From the NCBI RefSeq assembly GCF_001723175.1, contig NC_064652.1:620001-684000 (forward strand): a stretch of DNA of 64,000 nt, written 5' to 3'. Origin of the DNA: Penicillium oxalicum. Its lineage: Eukaryota; Ascomycota; Eurotiomycetes; Eurotiales; Aspergillaceae. The position numbers were made by a program, and so were the translations under genes. Shown one piece after another: positions 37,901-50,705 of the stretch. The notes under the pieces are model-generated. The model saw nothing but the letters and a program-made list of their open reading frames with translations. It was not told the origin of the DNA and did not search any database. Positions within the stretch are counted from its first letter, which is position 1. The number at the start of each line of letters is the position of its first letter.

Positions 37901-40287
37901 GTCTTGCAGCACTTTTCCGAAAGTGAACTGGAAGCACTCGTTTACTATCTTCCGTTGGCTATCCAATTAATCGACGACGACCTGAGCATAGAGCATTCCA
38001 ATGGCATTCTGGGACTCAAATCTGCTGATCAACGTCAAGATTATGTTGACGTCGTGATCAAAGGACGACAGCTAATCAGCAAATGGATGAACGCCAACGA
38101 ACCATTACTTACTCCTTCTACGACAATGTCATCATTCCTTGCCTCATTCTGGGAGGCCAAGCTGGATAGCCTTAGCGGAAATTCCCCTCTGGAATATCGG
38201 ATTGGAGAAGCTTTCACAAAGATCATGGCGTCTGCGGAAGGCTTAGAGAATCATAAATCAGCAGAACAGGTCTCCAACATTTCTCGGGAAGCAAGGACGG
38301 CTAACGGGATTCGGTCTTCATCGTGGTTTGCTGTCTTACGATACCAGATTCTTAAGAGCAGTGCCGGGGGTAGGATCTGCAATGAGTTGGTCGCTGACTC
38401 TACTGGACTCAAGCCCAATGATTCCTCCTTTGATGGTCAGTCGTCATATCTGTTCCAGCTCCCATCATAGACTAATGGAATCACAGGACTACGGAAGCTC
38501 GTGCTACTCAACATCCTCATTTCGGAGAACATTGAATTTGTGCTTACAATCCCCACCCAACGACTCGTCTTTCTTGCGAAGCACCTCATCGAGTGTCTGC
38601 AGACACCGACTATAAGTCTTGGATTGAGAGCTGAGGTTCTCCGGACCCTGTCGCTGATCCTTCCAGCCCTTACTGAGCTCTACGGCTCCCATTGGGAGGA
38701 TAGTATGGACATTATCAGCACAGTCTTCAAAGAGGCCCATGGAGGAGAGGAGGGGCTACCCCTGTTGTTCTCAGCCTTTAAAGTCTTCGCATATCTCAAG
38801 TCTCTGGCAGACAGAGAAGCCAATGACGATGTCAAAGACGCGTGGATAGAGCGAAAGACCGGACTATTCAACGACTTGGCCTCTACCATCAGCAAATTTG
38901 GTAAGTACCTGAAGGTTTTCTGAGAGTCAGTCATGTGATTATCTTGCTAACAGAGATTCCAGATTCTGAAACCACCTTCCATCAACCACGCGACGTCGCT
39001 GTCGATTTCTTGAAGCGGCTTATCGATTCCATTCCTGTTGAAAAGCTCGAGGACATCAGCGGAGTCTTCGGCCTATTGACAGCACACAGTCAGTCTGTGC
39101 AGCGTACTGCCTATACCATTCTCCACAGGTTCATTCCTCAAGCTCAGGAGCAGGTCTCGTTTGACGTGGCTTTGTCGAAGACCTCCGTCAGCCTTCCAGA
39201 TGAGCTAATCTCGTTGTTGCTGGAGGCTCCAACCGCGCAGACGGTTTCTGATGCCTTCGAGAATGAAAAATCTTGGATCACTATCAGGGCCTACCTTCTG
39301 AGCTGGAAACTAGTGTTTGATCACTTCACCAACGCAGTAGGCCATCTTCCCCATCACTCTTCAGCGGTTCCGGGGTATTTACTGACGATATCTCTAGTCG
39401 CTCCCCGTCCAAGAGTACTATACTGCCAACATCAGTGAGAACGAAGTTCTGATCCCGCTGCTGGAGTTCACATTCGATTTTCTCCAGAGATCTCACGGGA
39501 GAATTGTCGATGCGTCGAAATTTGACATTTCAAACTTCGAGCTGGATCAGTCTGAGGATCCTGAACGGGAAACACAGTGGCTGCTGATCCATCTCTATTA
39601 CTTGTGCTTACGTCATTTGGCGAATATGACGAAAAATTGGTGGATTGACACCAAGAAACGAACCAAGGGCCCCGTGGAGGCATGGACAGAGAAATACGTA
39701 AGTCAAACAGTGCCCAGCTTTTACCGGCAACTTTTGGTAGGACCTCATTGACCCTTTCTTGCAAGATTTCGCCCCTGGTGTCGGCAGATTCCCTTCAAGG
39801 GGCCATGGACTGGGTGTCAACTCAAGATGCCAACGAAGAGCGAGCATTGAGCGTCAAGGTTTCCCCCAAGACAGCGGAGATCATCGCTAGTATACCCGTG
39901 GATGAAGAGTCTCCCCCCGTCTCTATTGCAATTTCCTTGCCGCCAGCGTACCCATTGCATCCAGCTCAAGTGATCGGTCGTAGTCGGGTGCTTGTGGACG
40001 AGAAGAAATGGAAGAGCTGGCTTCTCACGATCCAAGGAGTCATCATGTTTGCCAACGGAAACTTGGTTGATGGTCTCCTCGCTTTCCGTCGGAACGTACA
40101 GGGTGCACTCAAGGGTCAAAGCGAGTGTGCCATCTGTTACTCTGTCATCTCGACCGATATGCAGACCCCGAACAAGCGTTGTGCCACCTGCAAGAACACA
40201 TTCCACTCCGTGTGTTTGTTCCGCTGGTTCAAGAGCAGCAACCAGAGCACCTGCCCCCTCTGTCGCAACAATTTCGTGTATGTTTAA
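34993..40287 (+). CDS. LTN1: Listerin E3 ubiquitin ligase of the ribosome quality control complex
   Basis: Eight exons: 34993-35292, 35359-35752, 35809-37534, 37591-38435, 38487-38900, 38963-39336, 39398-39697 and 39766-40287, giving 4875 nt and 1624 residues with consistent phases. Listerin ubiquitinates nascent chains on stalled 60S subunits. The N-terminus (MSKKFKSQASSSRAAAG, then FGGFGGFANAFD) is the conserved basic and Gly/Phe leader of listerins, followed by the NTD (VYPRASIDLSRRVRQLAH, GRRIAPFLPKLVGAWL) and a long HEAT/ARM helical rod. The C-terminal RWD-like region leads into a RING-CH/C4HC3 finger at about 1572-1617: CAIC, then CATCKNTFHSVC, and CPLC. Tandem acceptors at exon 6 (after 38953 or 38962) would change the protein by three residues; branch-site spacing favours the second. 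Confidence 0.95.
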
Positions 40288-40654
40288 CATGATTCGAAGC
40301 AGTGAAATGAGCATGATGAATAGACCATAGATACAAGAAAGAACTATTTGCCTCTGGCCGTCCCAGACCACAGCACACAAGCTACACATGATGATACAAA
40401 AAAGAAAAGAAAAAGAAAGCTAGAGTATAACCCGATTCAAGCCATAAAATGATAATCAGCGCTTTTTTCATTCCAAGCTCTTTTGCGTCCAAATCGTCGA
40501 CCAAGTCAAACATGGCGCGCTCCGTTTGTGTATGCGCCAAGGCGGGCGGCATTTACCGCCGCTTAAAACCGACGCTATCGCCGCCCTTTCCCCCGCCGGC
40601 CAATCCCCACCGCGTCCGAGCTTCAAGCTTTCTTGGACTTCCTCCTCTCGTTCG
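40288..40654. other. Tandem intergenic region LTN1-PPM1
   Basis: 367 bp containing the LTN1 terminator and PPM1 promoter. GC-rich sequence (GGCGGGCGGCATTTACCGCC and similar) lies just upstream of PPM1. No separate gene. Confidence 0.65.
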
Positions 40655-41891
40655 ATGGCTGCACCACAGATTCCTCATCTCAATTTGCTTCGCAAAGGCC
40701 GAGGCCGAGGGCGCGGAAGCGGCGATGGCTCCGATAATGCCCACAGCTTTCGCACTCCGGGCAAGGACCGCATTGTACAAAGTACAGACGGTGACGCAAG
40801 TGTCTCACGACTCAGTGCGGTCCAACTGAAATACTTGGAGGATCCATTTGCGACAGCATTGACGCCGCCTAATTCGGCGCAGAGAAGGCTTCCTATTATA
40901 AACAGAGGTGAAATTGCTCCTCTCTTATTTCTGAAGTACAAGGCTAACACTCGATGTCGTGTCAATAGGCACCTACGTCCGCACTATCGCAATTGACCAA
41001 CTGGTCGATCGCTTTCTCGGCCCTTCGTCCTCTTCCTCCACCAAGGTCCAGCATAAAAAGCAAATCATCTCACTGGGTGCTGGCTCTGATACACGTGCCT
41101 TTCGAATCTTTTCAACGAGGGATGCATCGCAGATAGTTTACCACGAGATCGATTTTGCGGTAAACACATCTGCAAAGATTCGTACGATTCAAGCGACGCC
41201 CCGGCTGCAGAAGGCATTGGGAATCGACGATACAAGAGACAGCATTAGAATCTCTGGTGCTGGTGATGCGTTACACACCCCTTCTTATCACATTCATCCG
41301 TGCGATTTGAGGTCTCTTTCTGCGAGCCTTTCAGTCACAGAGGCGCTTCCCGGCATTGATCGAAGCTTGCCGACCTTGCTGATATCGGAATGTTGTCTCA
41401 TATACCTCTTACCCTCAGAGGCGATTCAGGTATTGACGTTCTTCACTGAACATCTCTTCCCTTCGACGCAGGTGCCCCCTAATACCGGAGAGTCACCGCG
41501 CCCCTCTGCAAACACGGTGCCGCTTGGGTTGATTCTGTACGAGCCAATCAGGCCGAATGACCCTTTTGGGCGGACGATGGTTGCAAATCTTGCAACCCGT
41601 GGAATTCAACTCCAAACGCTGCACAAATATTCCTCCTTGGGGGCTCAGCGAGCTCGACTGCTGGAACAGGGCTTCCATTCTGGCCAGGCGGCCGCTGACA
41701 TTGACTTTATCTGGGAGCGCTGGGTGAGTGATGATGAAAAGGAGCGAGTCGCCGGACTGGAAATGCTCGATGAAATGGAAGAGTGGAGACTACTTGCACA
41801 ACACTACTGTGTCTCCTGGGGGTGGAGAGATGGTGACGACGATGCGGTCTTTCATGGATGGAAGACAATGCCTGCTCAAGCCGAAGAGTGA
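40655..41891 (+). CDS. PPM1: Leucine carboxyl methyltransferase of PP2A
   Basis: Exons 40655-40907 and 40969-41891 give 391 residues. The enzyme uses S-adenosylmethionine to methyl-esterify the C-terminal leucine of the PP2A catalytic subunit, controlling B-subunit binding. Signatures are LKYLEDPFA and RGTYVRTIAID across the splice, the SAM-binding loop IISLGAGSDTRAF (about 117-129), YHEIDFAVNTSAK and LPTLLISECCLIYL. A GLILYEPIRPNDPFGRTMV segment is followed by a C-terminal WxLLAQHYCVSWGW motif. The N-terminal 40 residues are Gly/Arg-rich (KGRGRGRGSGDGSD). An in-frame open stretch continues 129 nt upstream of the chosen ATG with another ATG-like codon, but it is Pro/Ser-rich and unlike the family, so I keep MAAPQIPHLN as the start. 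Confidence 0.93.
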
Positions 41892-42029
41892 GAGACCTAC
41901 AAAGATGACAAGCATATTCAGACTACGATGGAGCATCCAAGTTTACGCCAGAATAAGCAATGATTTTGTATTCCAGATCGCGATATCAGGGCATCTACCA
42001 TCGAACCTGAACTATCACAGAAATGGCCT

Positions 42030-43798
42030 TCATACTTCTCGATGTCCGTTTGACTCCGTTAATAGCGGTGGATTCTGTGTCTGTAGACCCCATTCGCCCT
42101 CGCCGATACGCTTTCCTTTGTATTTGACCAGATTACCCACAACGACAGGGCCGATGATGGTATTCAAGAGAATGGCCCAGACAGCAGTGATGAGGCCTTC
42201 TTCACTTACGTAGTTTGTTTCATTGTATCCGATTTCAATGATGAGGAGACCGATCTCCCCCCTCGCCACCATCGCCGAGCCAAGTAGCAGACCCGCAAGA
42301 GACGCTGGGCCATATCCGACATTCTTTTCATCGGCCGGTGTGGTGGCGCCGGCTGTGCCCGAGCGACCCTTCACCCCCCCGAAGGATCTCCAGCAAGGAA
42401 TCCACATGCCGACGATAAACTGGAAGATAGATTTTGAGAATGCTGTCTGAATGCTTTAAGAGAAATATATGGGGTATGAGTTTCTTACCTTTGCGAACGC
42501 CATGAGCAAGGTAAACAGAATGCCTCTCCAGATGCGCTTCCCCGTCCACAGCGACACAAAAGGGATTGCAAATCCGATACTCGCAAAGAACAGCGGTTCC
42601 ATGAGATATTTCTGCGTGTCAAAGAGGTACAACTCGAACGTGTGGGTGAAAGTAGGGCTCTTCAGGGCATTCTGCTCCCCTTCTTCGCGGCTCATCACCA
42701 CAAAGGGACCGTCGGGATGCTTGCTCGGCAGGTATGTCAAGAATGTCCCGGCAAGAAAAGCCCCAAAGAGCACCGAGGTTCCCGCATATGCCGCAATACT
42801 GATAAATGCCGACAGAACAAAGACCATCAAGAGAATGTTGGAGATGTGATCGAATTTGGCAAATTTGTGTTCGATGAAGCGCCGGAAAAAGGGGGCAAAG
42901 ATCCATTTAGTGAAGACGGGGGTGAGAATCGCCATGGCTGCGGATGCCACGATCGGACGGCCGATGATCCAGCCAAGATTGACATTTCCGGCATTAGGTC
43001 CCGAGAGCTCTTTCAAGTCTCCGATCACGCTGTGGAAGGTTGTATTAGCGGGGCTTTGAAGATGATCCCACGCGTATGTCAAGAATCTCGCGCACCTGGA
43101 TAATACAAGGCCCACGACATCGTCGATAACGGCAGCACTGACAAGCACCGATCCGACTCGGGTCTGGGATAGGTCGATTGCTTCCGAAGCCGACGAGATG
43201 ACCGAGAAAGTCGTACCCAGCGAGGTAGCCGAGAGCGCCGCTCCAATGATGAAAGTTTCCACTGCGCCTGAGAAAAAGTCAGCTCATTGGCAAAGGATGT
43301 TGTAGCGATAGAGTGAGCTGGAGGGGAAAAAAGACAAGCACATACCATATCCGTATCCGAGATAAAGCAACAGGTACGAAAGACCAATTGGAAAACATAC
43401 ACCAGTGGCAGCCGCGAGGACACTAAGAAGGAAGTTCTGTTTTAAGAGATCCAGCCTCACTTGTAGACCGCCTAGGAACTCGATTTTGGGGTCAGTTGCT
43501 GGCCCAGACTGTCTTCGATACAACATCGAAAGGACTCACCCTCGAAGATGATCAAGATCAGCCCTACGTAGCCAACGGCGAGAAATGTCTCCTGCCAGTT
43601 ATGTTCCAGAATATTGGCAAGAGGTTTTCCATAGATGATCCCCACCGCGATCTGGCCAATGATTCCGGCTCGGATGATTTTCGCAGATATCCATTCCGCG
43701 ATTGATAGAAAGAAGAAGAATGAGATGATGATTAAGATTGAGACGACTGCGAGTTGAAAGTGAGTAAATGATCCATCAGACTCAGTTGGAATCTCCAT
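42030..43798 (-). CDS. Na+/H+ (or K+/H+) antiporter, Na_H_Exchanger family
   Basis: Exons on minus are 43798-43540, 43471-43346, 43267-43096, 43029-42489 and 42446-42030, giving 504 residues. It is a cation/proton antiporter with about 12 hydrophobic helices. Recognisable parts are AKIIRAGIIGQIAVGIIYGKP, ILIIFEGGLQVRLD (helix 3) and GAALSATSLGTTFSVI. The ion-binding motif SAAVIDDVVGLVL carries the paired aspartates characteristic of electrogenic antiporters, and NVNLGWIIGRPIV and MVARGEIGLLIIEIGYN follow. The third exon must be spliced at 43096 to restore VLSSVIGDLKELSG; reading through the intron gives an arginine- and cysteine-rich insert that breaks a helix. Location (plasma membrane, Golgi or vacuole) is not clear from the sequence. 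Substrate preference Na+ versus K+ is also open. Confidence 0.9.
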
Positions 43799-46700
43799 GA
43801 CGAAGAGGGGAAAAAAGGTATTGATAGACGCTGGCTGAGAGATGGCTCTAAACTGTGGGAAGAACCGTTAATGGGATACTTACTATCAGGCTCGTGGTAT
43901 GCGAGAAACCCCGCCATATCAAGTCGTCCTTCTTTGAGTCAAGGCGATCTTCCACCTTGTGAAATCCAGCTCAAGAATTTGCAAGCAATGGGTACACTCG
44001 TTTCTGCTAGGAGAGAAAAGAAAAAACAAAACGACGCCGAGTTCCAACGACGACGCCGAACCTCTGGATTGTACCAGCATCGATTACCGGATCATCACGT
44101 GCTGTATAGTTTGGTGACATCAGTACTTGCCCAGATCGCTGGGCAACGTTGCCGATGAGCCCATCCTGGTTTGTGGTACTGGGTATGGAGCTGAAAATGG
44201 AGATTGTTTCGACCACCGCACCTCTTACAATCGAATCTCTACGGCGTGTTCTCTTGGCTGGGCTGGGCATCCTCCGCCGAGACTGCCAAGGCCATTCGGT
44301 GAGGTGACGTGCCGGAACGGTTGAGATGCCCGTGGCCGAGAATCTCCGCCCCGAACATACCGATCGTGGAGAGGAGGAACGCGGTAATATGCGTGTGTGT
44401 GTGTGTGTGTGTGTGTTTGTAAAATGTACACTGTACAAAATTTGTGTACTGACTGATCCTTCAAGAATCGCTCTTGCAAAGAGGTTCCTCTTCAGGCCTC
44501 TGGCTCCTACTGACATGACTGTGCCAAAGATTTGCCCCTCTGTCCGGGAACAAAATCCACATCTCACTGAGAAATGGCCACGATGGATTGCAATGAGCTT
44601 TCAGCATCTGCCCTTTCGCATATGACTCGACTGATGACAGTAGTTTTGCTCGCTTGACCGAGTGATTTGACTGGCCAAACAGTGCGCCAAGAAGAACAAG
44701 CAGATCTTATCCTCGACTCCTGCTCCTATGAAAGTGATCGTAGATCAGATCTACGAGAGGGCCGAAGGTGGCGGAAACCCAACCAGCTTTACTGAGCACC
44801 AAAGGCAGGCTTCGAAGCGCCAAGATCACCTCGGAGGGACCTGCCAGCGGGCAGGACTTTCTGTCAAAATCTACCCAAACGGTGCATTCGGCCTGGTGAG
44901 TGTGATTTTTTATTCTCCTAGAGAGCAGTCCTAACTTTTGCATCATCACTTTTGTGTAAAATATGTTTCATTGATCGCCGCTTTCAAAACAGATTTGCCT
45001 GGTTTTTTTCTCGGCGCCATAGAATCACGTATCTCGCATCGAGAATCGAGATGAATAATATTTACTAACTCTTGGCGCTTAATTGTCGTTCCAGCGGGTT
45101 GTGGTAACTTGACCTCCAATTGGTTGAAAATTCTAAGAATCGCTACATAGTGAATGATTGCATCTGCCCGCTCCAATCATTAGAGGGCCCATGCACGACC
45201 CTGCCACAGGTCACGTGTACTCAAGGATGTACGCTGCAAACTCGATGACCGCGAGATCTGAAGCCAGAGTGAGAATTTCTCCCAGGGTCTGAACTGTCGG
45301 CTAACATCTTAAACTTCTCTCTCTCTCATGAGGTCAACAATAGCCGAGAAGATTGCACCCACGGGGTGTATCTTTACGGGGGACTTGAAGGGCATCAAGA
45401 ATGCACATGATTAACATCTGAAGAGCCTCATGCTGTTGTGCTTTCAAGTTGAGATCACCCAACCCCATCAAGTTTGAGCAATAGGCTATGGACTGGATAT
45501 GTACCGCGAAGACTGATTGATTCCAAAGTCATATGGATTTTCCATCAAAAATAAATCGGAAATCATCTTCTACGTTGCGGCCTTGGTCAAATGCACACTG
45601 TATTCTATAGCCAAAGAAAACAGTCCGAGAAAGCAGGTGCGCCCTGGAGAATAGATAATTTCAACGAGTTTCGTCTTCTTTTCTTCCTTTCATCTTCTTT
45701 TCATCACAAAAGGCATTCCTGACTCTGATTGAGGTACTTTGACCCGCCTTATCTGACACAGCATTGTTGAACCTGTGAGACGAGCAAAGCCTCGAATGGC
45801 ACATGTCTATGTTGCCTGGCTCATTGATCTTTGCACCGGTCGACCATCTGGAACGTGCCGCACAATTGCTCTACATGCGCTGAAGCCACTCACTGCTGGC
45901 GGAGTCTGTCAATAGTAGACAGTACGTGCGCTGACCCCGAAGTAGACATGTACCGCAGGTGGAAAAAGACCCGGGGCAGAGAGGCCTTTCTCAAAGATGG
46001 ACTGCAATTCGAAGCTGGGGATTGAAAGAATATTAGAATTATTATTTGCTGAACCCTGACCGACTCCTTCCCCCGATTTGTCAAGGACGCACTTTCAATC
46101 GAGGGGATCACCAATGAGCTTCAACTCTCACTCATGTGTCGGAAGACAGCCTCAATGTCATTGATTCACTGTAGGTGATCCATCGGCAAACATGCATGAG
46201 CCTTGCCGACAATCAATAGCTGAATAGACTCGTCCTGTCTGCACTTATAATTGACAGGACACCTACAGTAGTAGGGTGCAAGCCTAGATCGTCAGGGGAG
46301 GCTCCTCTTATGACAATGATAGCCAGGCTTGTCAGGCTTGAGCGATTTGACAGGATGCGGCAAGATGAACAACGGTCAAGCATATGCAATTTGCGAAGAG
46401 TGGAGGAGTGGGCTATCCAGGTTGGAAGCTGATTGGGTCATGGGCACAGCAGACAGGTAGACACTGTAGATCATCGAGAAAGGGATCCTCTCTGGTTAGG
46501 GAAGAAAACTCTGCAGCTGAAAGATGTCCCCGTCTGTTGCTGTCACAAAATCGACCCGCCGAATGCCTGGACCACAACTCGATTCGAAGGGTTGGTAGAT
46601 CAGTATCCATCTCCATAGACTTTCTCCTCCTTCTGTTACCCGTTGTACAGCTGTGTCATGTGATGTCGCTGTTGATGCTCGTCTCTCAGAGCAGAGCCAC

Positions 46701-48167
46701 TCAGGCTCCGTTGCCTCAGGCTGCCATGGGCTCTTGTCACTGATTTGAGGTGGGCCGGAGAGCGCATGGCATTCAGCCGGCAGTTCGACACTTGACATTC
46801 AACGGTGACCCTCAATCCGTGCACAAGGCACGTTTCGAGGGCTACAGGTCTGCGACACTGGCAAGTGTGAGCCGTGCGGTAGCTCATCATGATGACTAGT
46901 GGAATGATCAAAAGATCACTAGTGAGTAACAGAGTGCAACAACATGCGACGGAGAGGAGACTCCTCTAGACTCTCTCGAGATGGTCCGAAGACACGGGAT
47001 TTTACATCTCCATCGACGGGCAGCTTCTCTCATTTGATTGGTGGCCTTCTACTTGCCAAGCAGGAACCGCCGGGGTATCTCACGCCATGATTGGCTTGAA
47101 GTGGAGCTTTGATGGAGAAATACCCCTGACGCTAAGCAGCTAGTGGCGTGAACTAGCGGCCTCATCATGTGGTCAAACAGCCAGCTGTGAAATGGTGATT
47201 CCGGTTCAGGGGCAACCGGTTTTCTGCGTTGGCTTCACACCTTGGCCAAAACAGTCTCTACCCCCGATCGTGCGAGTCCGGGTCGAAGAGGTAGGTAAGT
47301 ACTGTAATTGCTGGATAGGGAACACTGGACATTGCTGAACCGTTGAGAATGAGGAAGAAGTGTCTGACCGATCATTGTGAATCCAGCTGGCTCTTCCAGT
47401 CTTCTGGATACCCGAGACTAGACTGGAGAGTCCACGATGCAATTAGTCACCGAGAGTTGATCATGGCCCTCGTATCGCTCCCACATTCCGGAAAGTAACC
47501 CCAGAATTGATCAAAATGATCAACCTCCAGACGTTCGGATGCAAATACGGGACCCCCCTCCCAAGCCCTGGCCATCTGAGATTCACGGCGCATCCTGAAG
47601 AGGAAAGGTCGATACCCCATCTATATCCACATGTGTCTCGTGGGCCAGTCAAACATCTTCCTGGTCCACCGAACCAGACTTCGGGCTCCTCCTCAGTGAT
47701 GCCATACTTGTTTGCGTTAGTGTCGTCAGTTGCTGGTCCAGTCGTGCAGCAGCATGGTCGAGCCAAGATGGTCCCCTTTTCCTTTTCGCTAGAGGGTAGA
47801 GAGGGCTGCCCACTGTACCCGGTGTGTCCACCACGTTCCCCCCCAACAACAAATCAGCCCAGTCAAAGTCAATCAAATGGACGAGGGCCACGGGCCAGCG
47901 GGCAGAGCGCTGAGTCCCTTTTCTGGCTGGCTCGCCCTTCTCATCAGAGGTTTCTCTCCTTTGACCTCATCCTCTGTGAGCTGCTGTGTCCCCCTCCCAC
48001 TCGGCCTAGGGCCAATTTTCGTTCATTTATTCGTTTGATAACCCACACTCATTCCGTCGGCCCTTCTTTGTGGTTTTTGAGCTCGCTTCAAAATCTCAAA
48101 ATAAATACAAGAAAAAAAAGAAGAAACAACAAGAACCCCCCCCAGTCAACCCTAATCCTTCATCACG
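43799..48167. other. Intergenic region of about 4.4 kb
   Basis: No confident gene. It contains a (GT)12 microsatellite at 44393-44416 and a coding-like segment near 44574-44900 described under findings. The last 150 bp are pyrimidine- and A-rich, as expected for the 5' UTR of a strongly expressed wall-protein gene. Confidence 0.5.
44393..44416 (+). repeat. (GT)12 microsatellite
   Basis: Twelve perfect GT dinucleotides followed by a TTTG interruption. Probably length-polymorphic between strains. Confidence 0.9.
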
Positions 48168-49734
48168 ATGAAGGTTGAGTTCGGGCTCGCGCGCGCGCAA
48201 GCGCTTGTCGTCCTTATCGCCAGTGTGGGAGCAGCACGTCATGGACATAGCAACCACCGTCACGAGCATGCCCTTACCGCACGTATCTCGATGGAGAATC
48301 AGACCCTGGAGGCTCGAGGTGGCAAGTGTCAATTCCCTACCGACGCAGGCCTCGTCGCGGTCACTCCCAACGAGAAGAATGCAGGCTGGGCCATGAGCCC
48401 TGATCAGCCGTGCAAGCCAGGCAACTACTGTCCCTATGCGTGTCCACCCGGTCAAGTTTCCATGCAGTGGGATCCCGAGGCGACTTCCTACAGTTACCCC
48501 ATGTCGATGGTACGTTATGAGACTGGCGGCCGCTGCATCCACCTGTCATATGCAAGGGCAGGGCAAATGCCATATGGGGAGGGTCGATCTCTTGTGCTGA
48601 CAGCTGGCCTACTAGAATGGAGGTCTGTACTGTGATGAAGACGGCCATATCTCGAAGCCTTTCCCAGACAAGCCGTACTGCGCCGACGGTACCGGTTCCG
48701 TTCAGGCCCTCAACAAGGCTGGAAAGCCTGTCGCTTTCTGTCAGACGGTCTTGCCCGGTAATGAGGCCATGCTCATTCCGACTCTGGTGGAGGAGTTGTC
48801 GACGCTCGCCGTCCCCGGATCGACGTATTGGTGTGAGACCGCTGCGCAGTACTACGTCAACGCCCCCGGCGTTGGCGTGGATGAGGCGTGTGTGTGGGGC
48901 TCGAGCTCCAACCCTGTGGGTAACTGGTCTCCGTATACGGCCGGCGCGAACACGGCTTCCAATGGCGACACCTACCTGAAGATCGGTTGGAACCCTATCT
49001 ACTTGGAGCCCGCGACTCCCTTCCGCAATGTCAAGCCTGATTTCGGTCTTGAGATTCTGTGCGACGGGGATGGATGCAATGGTCTTCCCTGCCGCATTGA
49101 CCCCTCCTCCATGGGAGTGAACAAGATGCACGCTGCTGGTGTCTTCACGGGTGCCGGTGGTGCCACGGGCTGTGTGGTCACCGTTCCTTCTGGTGCCAAG
49201 GCGCAAATCGCGGTGTTCGATGCCAGTAGCAGCGGACTTCACCTCGGCAAGTCGCTGAAGATGGACGATTCGAGCAAGGACAGCTCGAGCAGCTCGAGCA
49301 GCTCAACTAGCACCAGTATCTCCAGCACTAGCACCAGCGCCAGCACCAGTACCAGCTCCTCTCACTCCACTAGCACTGCTGAGCCAACCACTTCTTCCTC
49401 GACTTCAGAGAGCTCGTCAACCAAGACCTCTTCCAGTTCAACTCGCTCCGCGACCATGACGGTCACCTCCACTGCCGAGTCTACCTCGATTAGCGCATCG
49501 ACTTTCAACTCGGAATTTTACAGTACCCAGTCCCTCAAGGCGAGCTCAACCATGGGATACACGTACCGCCCTCATGTCTTCACCGGTTCCGCCGACATTG
49601 AATTCGCAACTGCAACCACCAGCTCCGCTCCGGCCGCGAGCACTTCCTCCAGTCACAACAGTGCCACTTCAGCCACCGTCTCGCTCGCGAGCATCCTGCT
49701 GGCTTCCATTGCCACCCTAGCCTTGACCTTTTGA
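48168..49734 (+). CDS. SUN-family cell wall protein with GPI anchor
   Basis: Exons 48168-48509 and 48616-49734 give 486 residues. The N-terminus (ALVVLIASVGAARHG) is a signal peptide. The SUN (SIM1/UTH1/NCA3, GH132) domain spans about residues 48-320. It shows KCQFPTDAGLVAVTPNEKN, CKPGNYCPYACPPGQVSMQW, NGGLYCDEDG across the splice, and KPYCADGTGSV. FCQTVLPGNEAMLIPT, a YWCETAAQYYVN motif and GCVVTVPSGAKAQIAVF follow. About 140 Ser/Thr-rich residues, likely O-mannosylated, precede a C-terminal hydrophobic tail (SLASILLASIATLALTF), so a GPI anchor is likely. SUN proteins act on beta-1,3-glucan in septation and wall remodelling; the GPI-anchored subgroup resembles what Aspergillus annotations call Adg3. 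Catalytic role of this subgroup is not settled. Confidence 0.9.
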
Positions 49735-50705
49735 ATTCCAAGTGGGATACTCCCCAAGGTTTGGCAAGAGAAGTGGTCTTGGGGCAGTTGTACCGATGAC
49801 GGGACCAAGACGCTTCACATCTCCGAAATCTATCCTGAATGGGATCAACTCAAACTGCAGACATGCATTTTACTTTACTTCTCTGCACTTTAATTTCTTC
49901 CTCCCCCAGTTGTGTTTTCCTACCGTGCCTAACTTCTAATATTCCCCTCCCTGAACTTCTTCTACGATTCTTCCGCGCTTCCGAAAGGATGCGCCACTCT
50001 TGACTCCTGACGACTCTGCCACGTTGCCACTTTTTATTCCCCAGCTTTTACGATCTTGATTACCCCCCCATTTTTTTATATTCCTTGTGGCTCATCAGCT
50101 TCATATACCTTTCTTTCCTTTCTACAATTCTCTGCTAGTATCAGATCTATTTTTCATTGGCTTTTTGATATCCCCCTTCTCCCTTTATTTTGATCCTGTT
50201 CACATTCAACCCTTCTTGCTGTGCATTGTGTCTTTGATTTTGTGTTACTTGGGTCCATGTTCGATGACCGATGATTTTTTTTTCTTTTTCATACTTGGAA
50301 GCCGAGCGAGTTTGGGTGGGGTCATTGGACTATTGGACACTATTATAACCTATTTGGAGGATCTTTCACAGAGTCCTGCGAATATCTCCTTCTCAGTGTG
50401 GATAATTTTATTACGGTGCATGTCTTGCATGTTTGCGCTGAGTTCTACCTTGGGATTTCTCTTTTATGTAAATTGATTGCTCTTCACTGGTCTGTTTGCT
50501 CTTATGGCTGTGTGTTGATGGAGGGTACCTCGATATCGGATTCGTGATGGATCCGAAGCCAAGGCTCCTAGAGGACTGGACAGTGGATCGACGTGGATTA
50601 TAATATACTCACTAATGTCTTATACATGTTCCTTCTTTGTGCCCCTTTTGATAGATACCTGCCGGTTGGATGACAAGACATCTGGTGAGAGAAATGCCGC
50701 ATCTC
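49735..50705. other. Convergent 3' region, T-rich
   Basis: Lies between the stops of the SUN-family gene and the SDR gene. It is strongly T-rich on plus around 50060-50300, which creates a hydrophobic 129-codon frame (50087-50476) that I consider non-coding. Confidence 0.6.

Noticed and set aside
44007..44567. Minus-strand 186-codon frame with a Thr-His run
   Set aside because: The repeat is simply the (GT)12 microsatellite in translation; the rest has no coding character.
48361..49242. Minus-strand open frame of 293 codons
   Set aside because: Antisense shadow of the SUN-domain coding sequence.
50087..50476. Hydrophobic 129-codon frame after the SUN-family gene
   Set aside because: It is a product of T-rich DNA in a convergent 3' region; no family motif and no plausible promoter.
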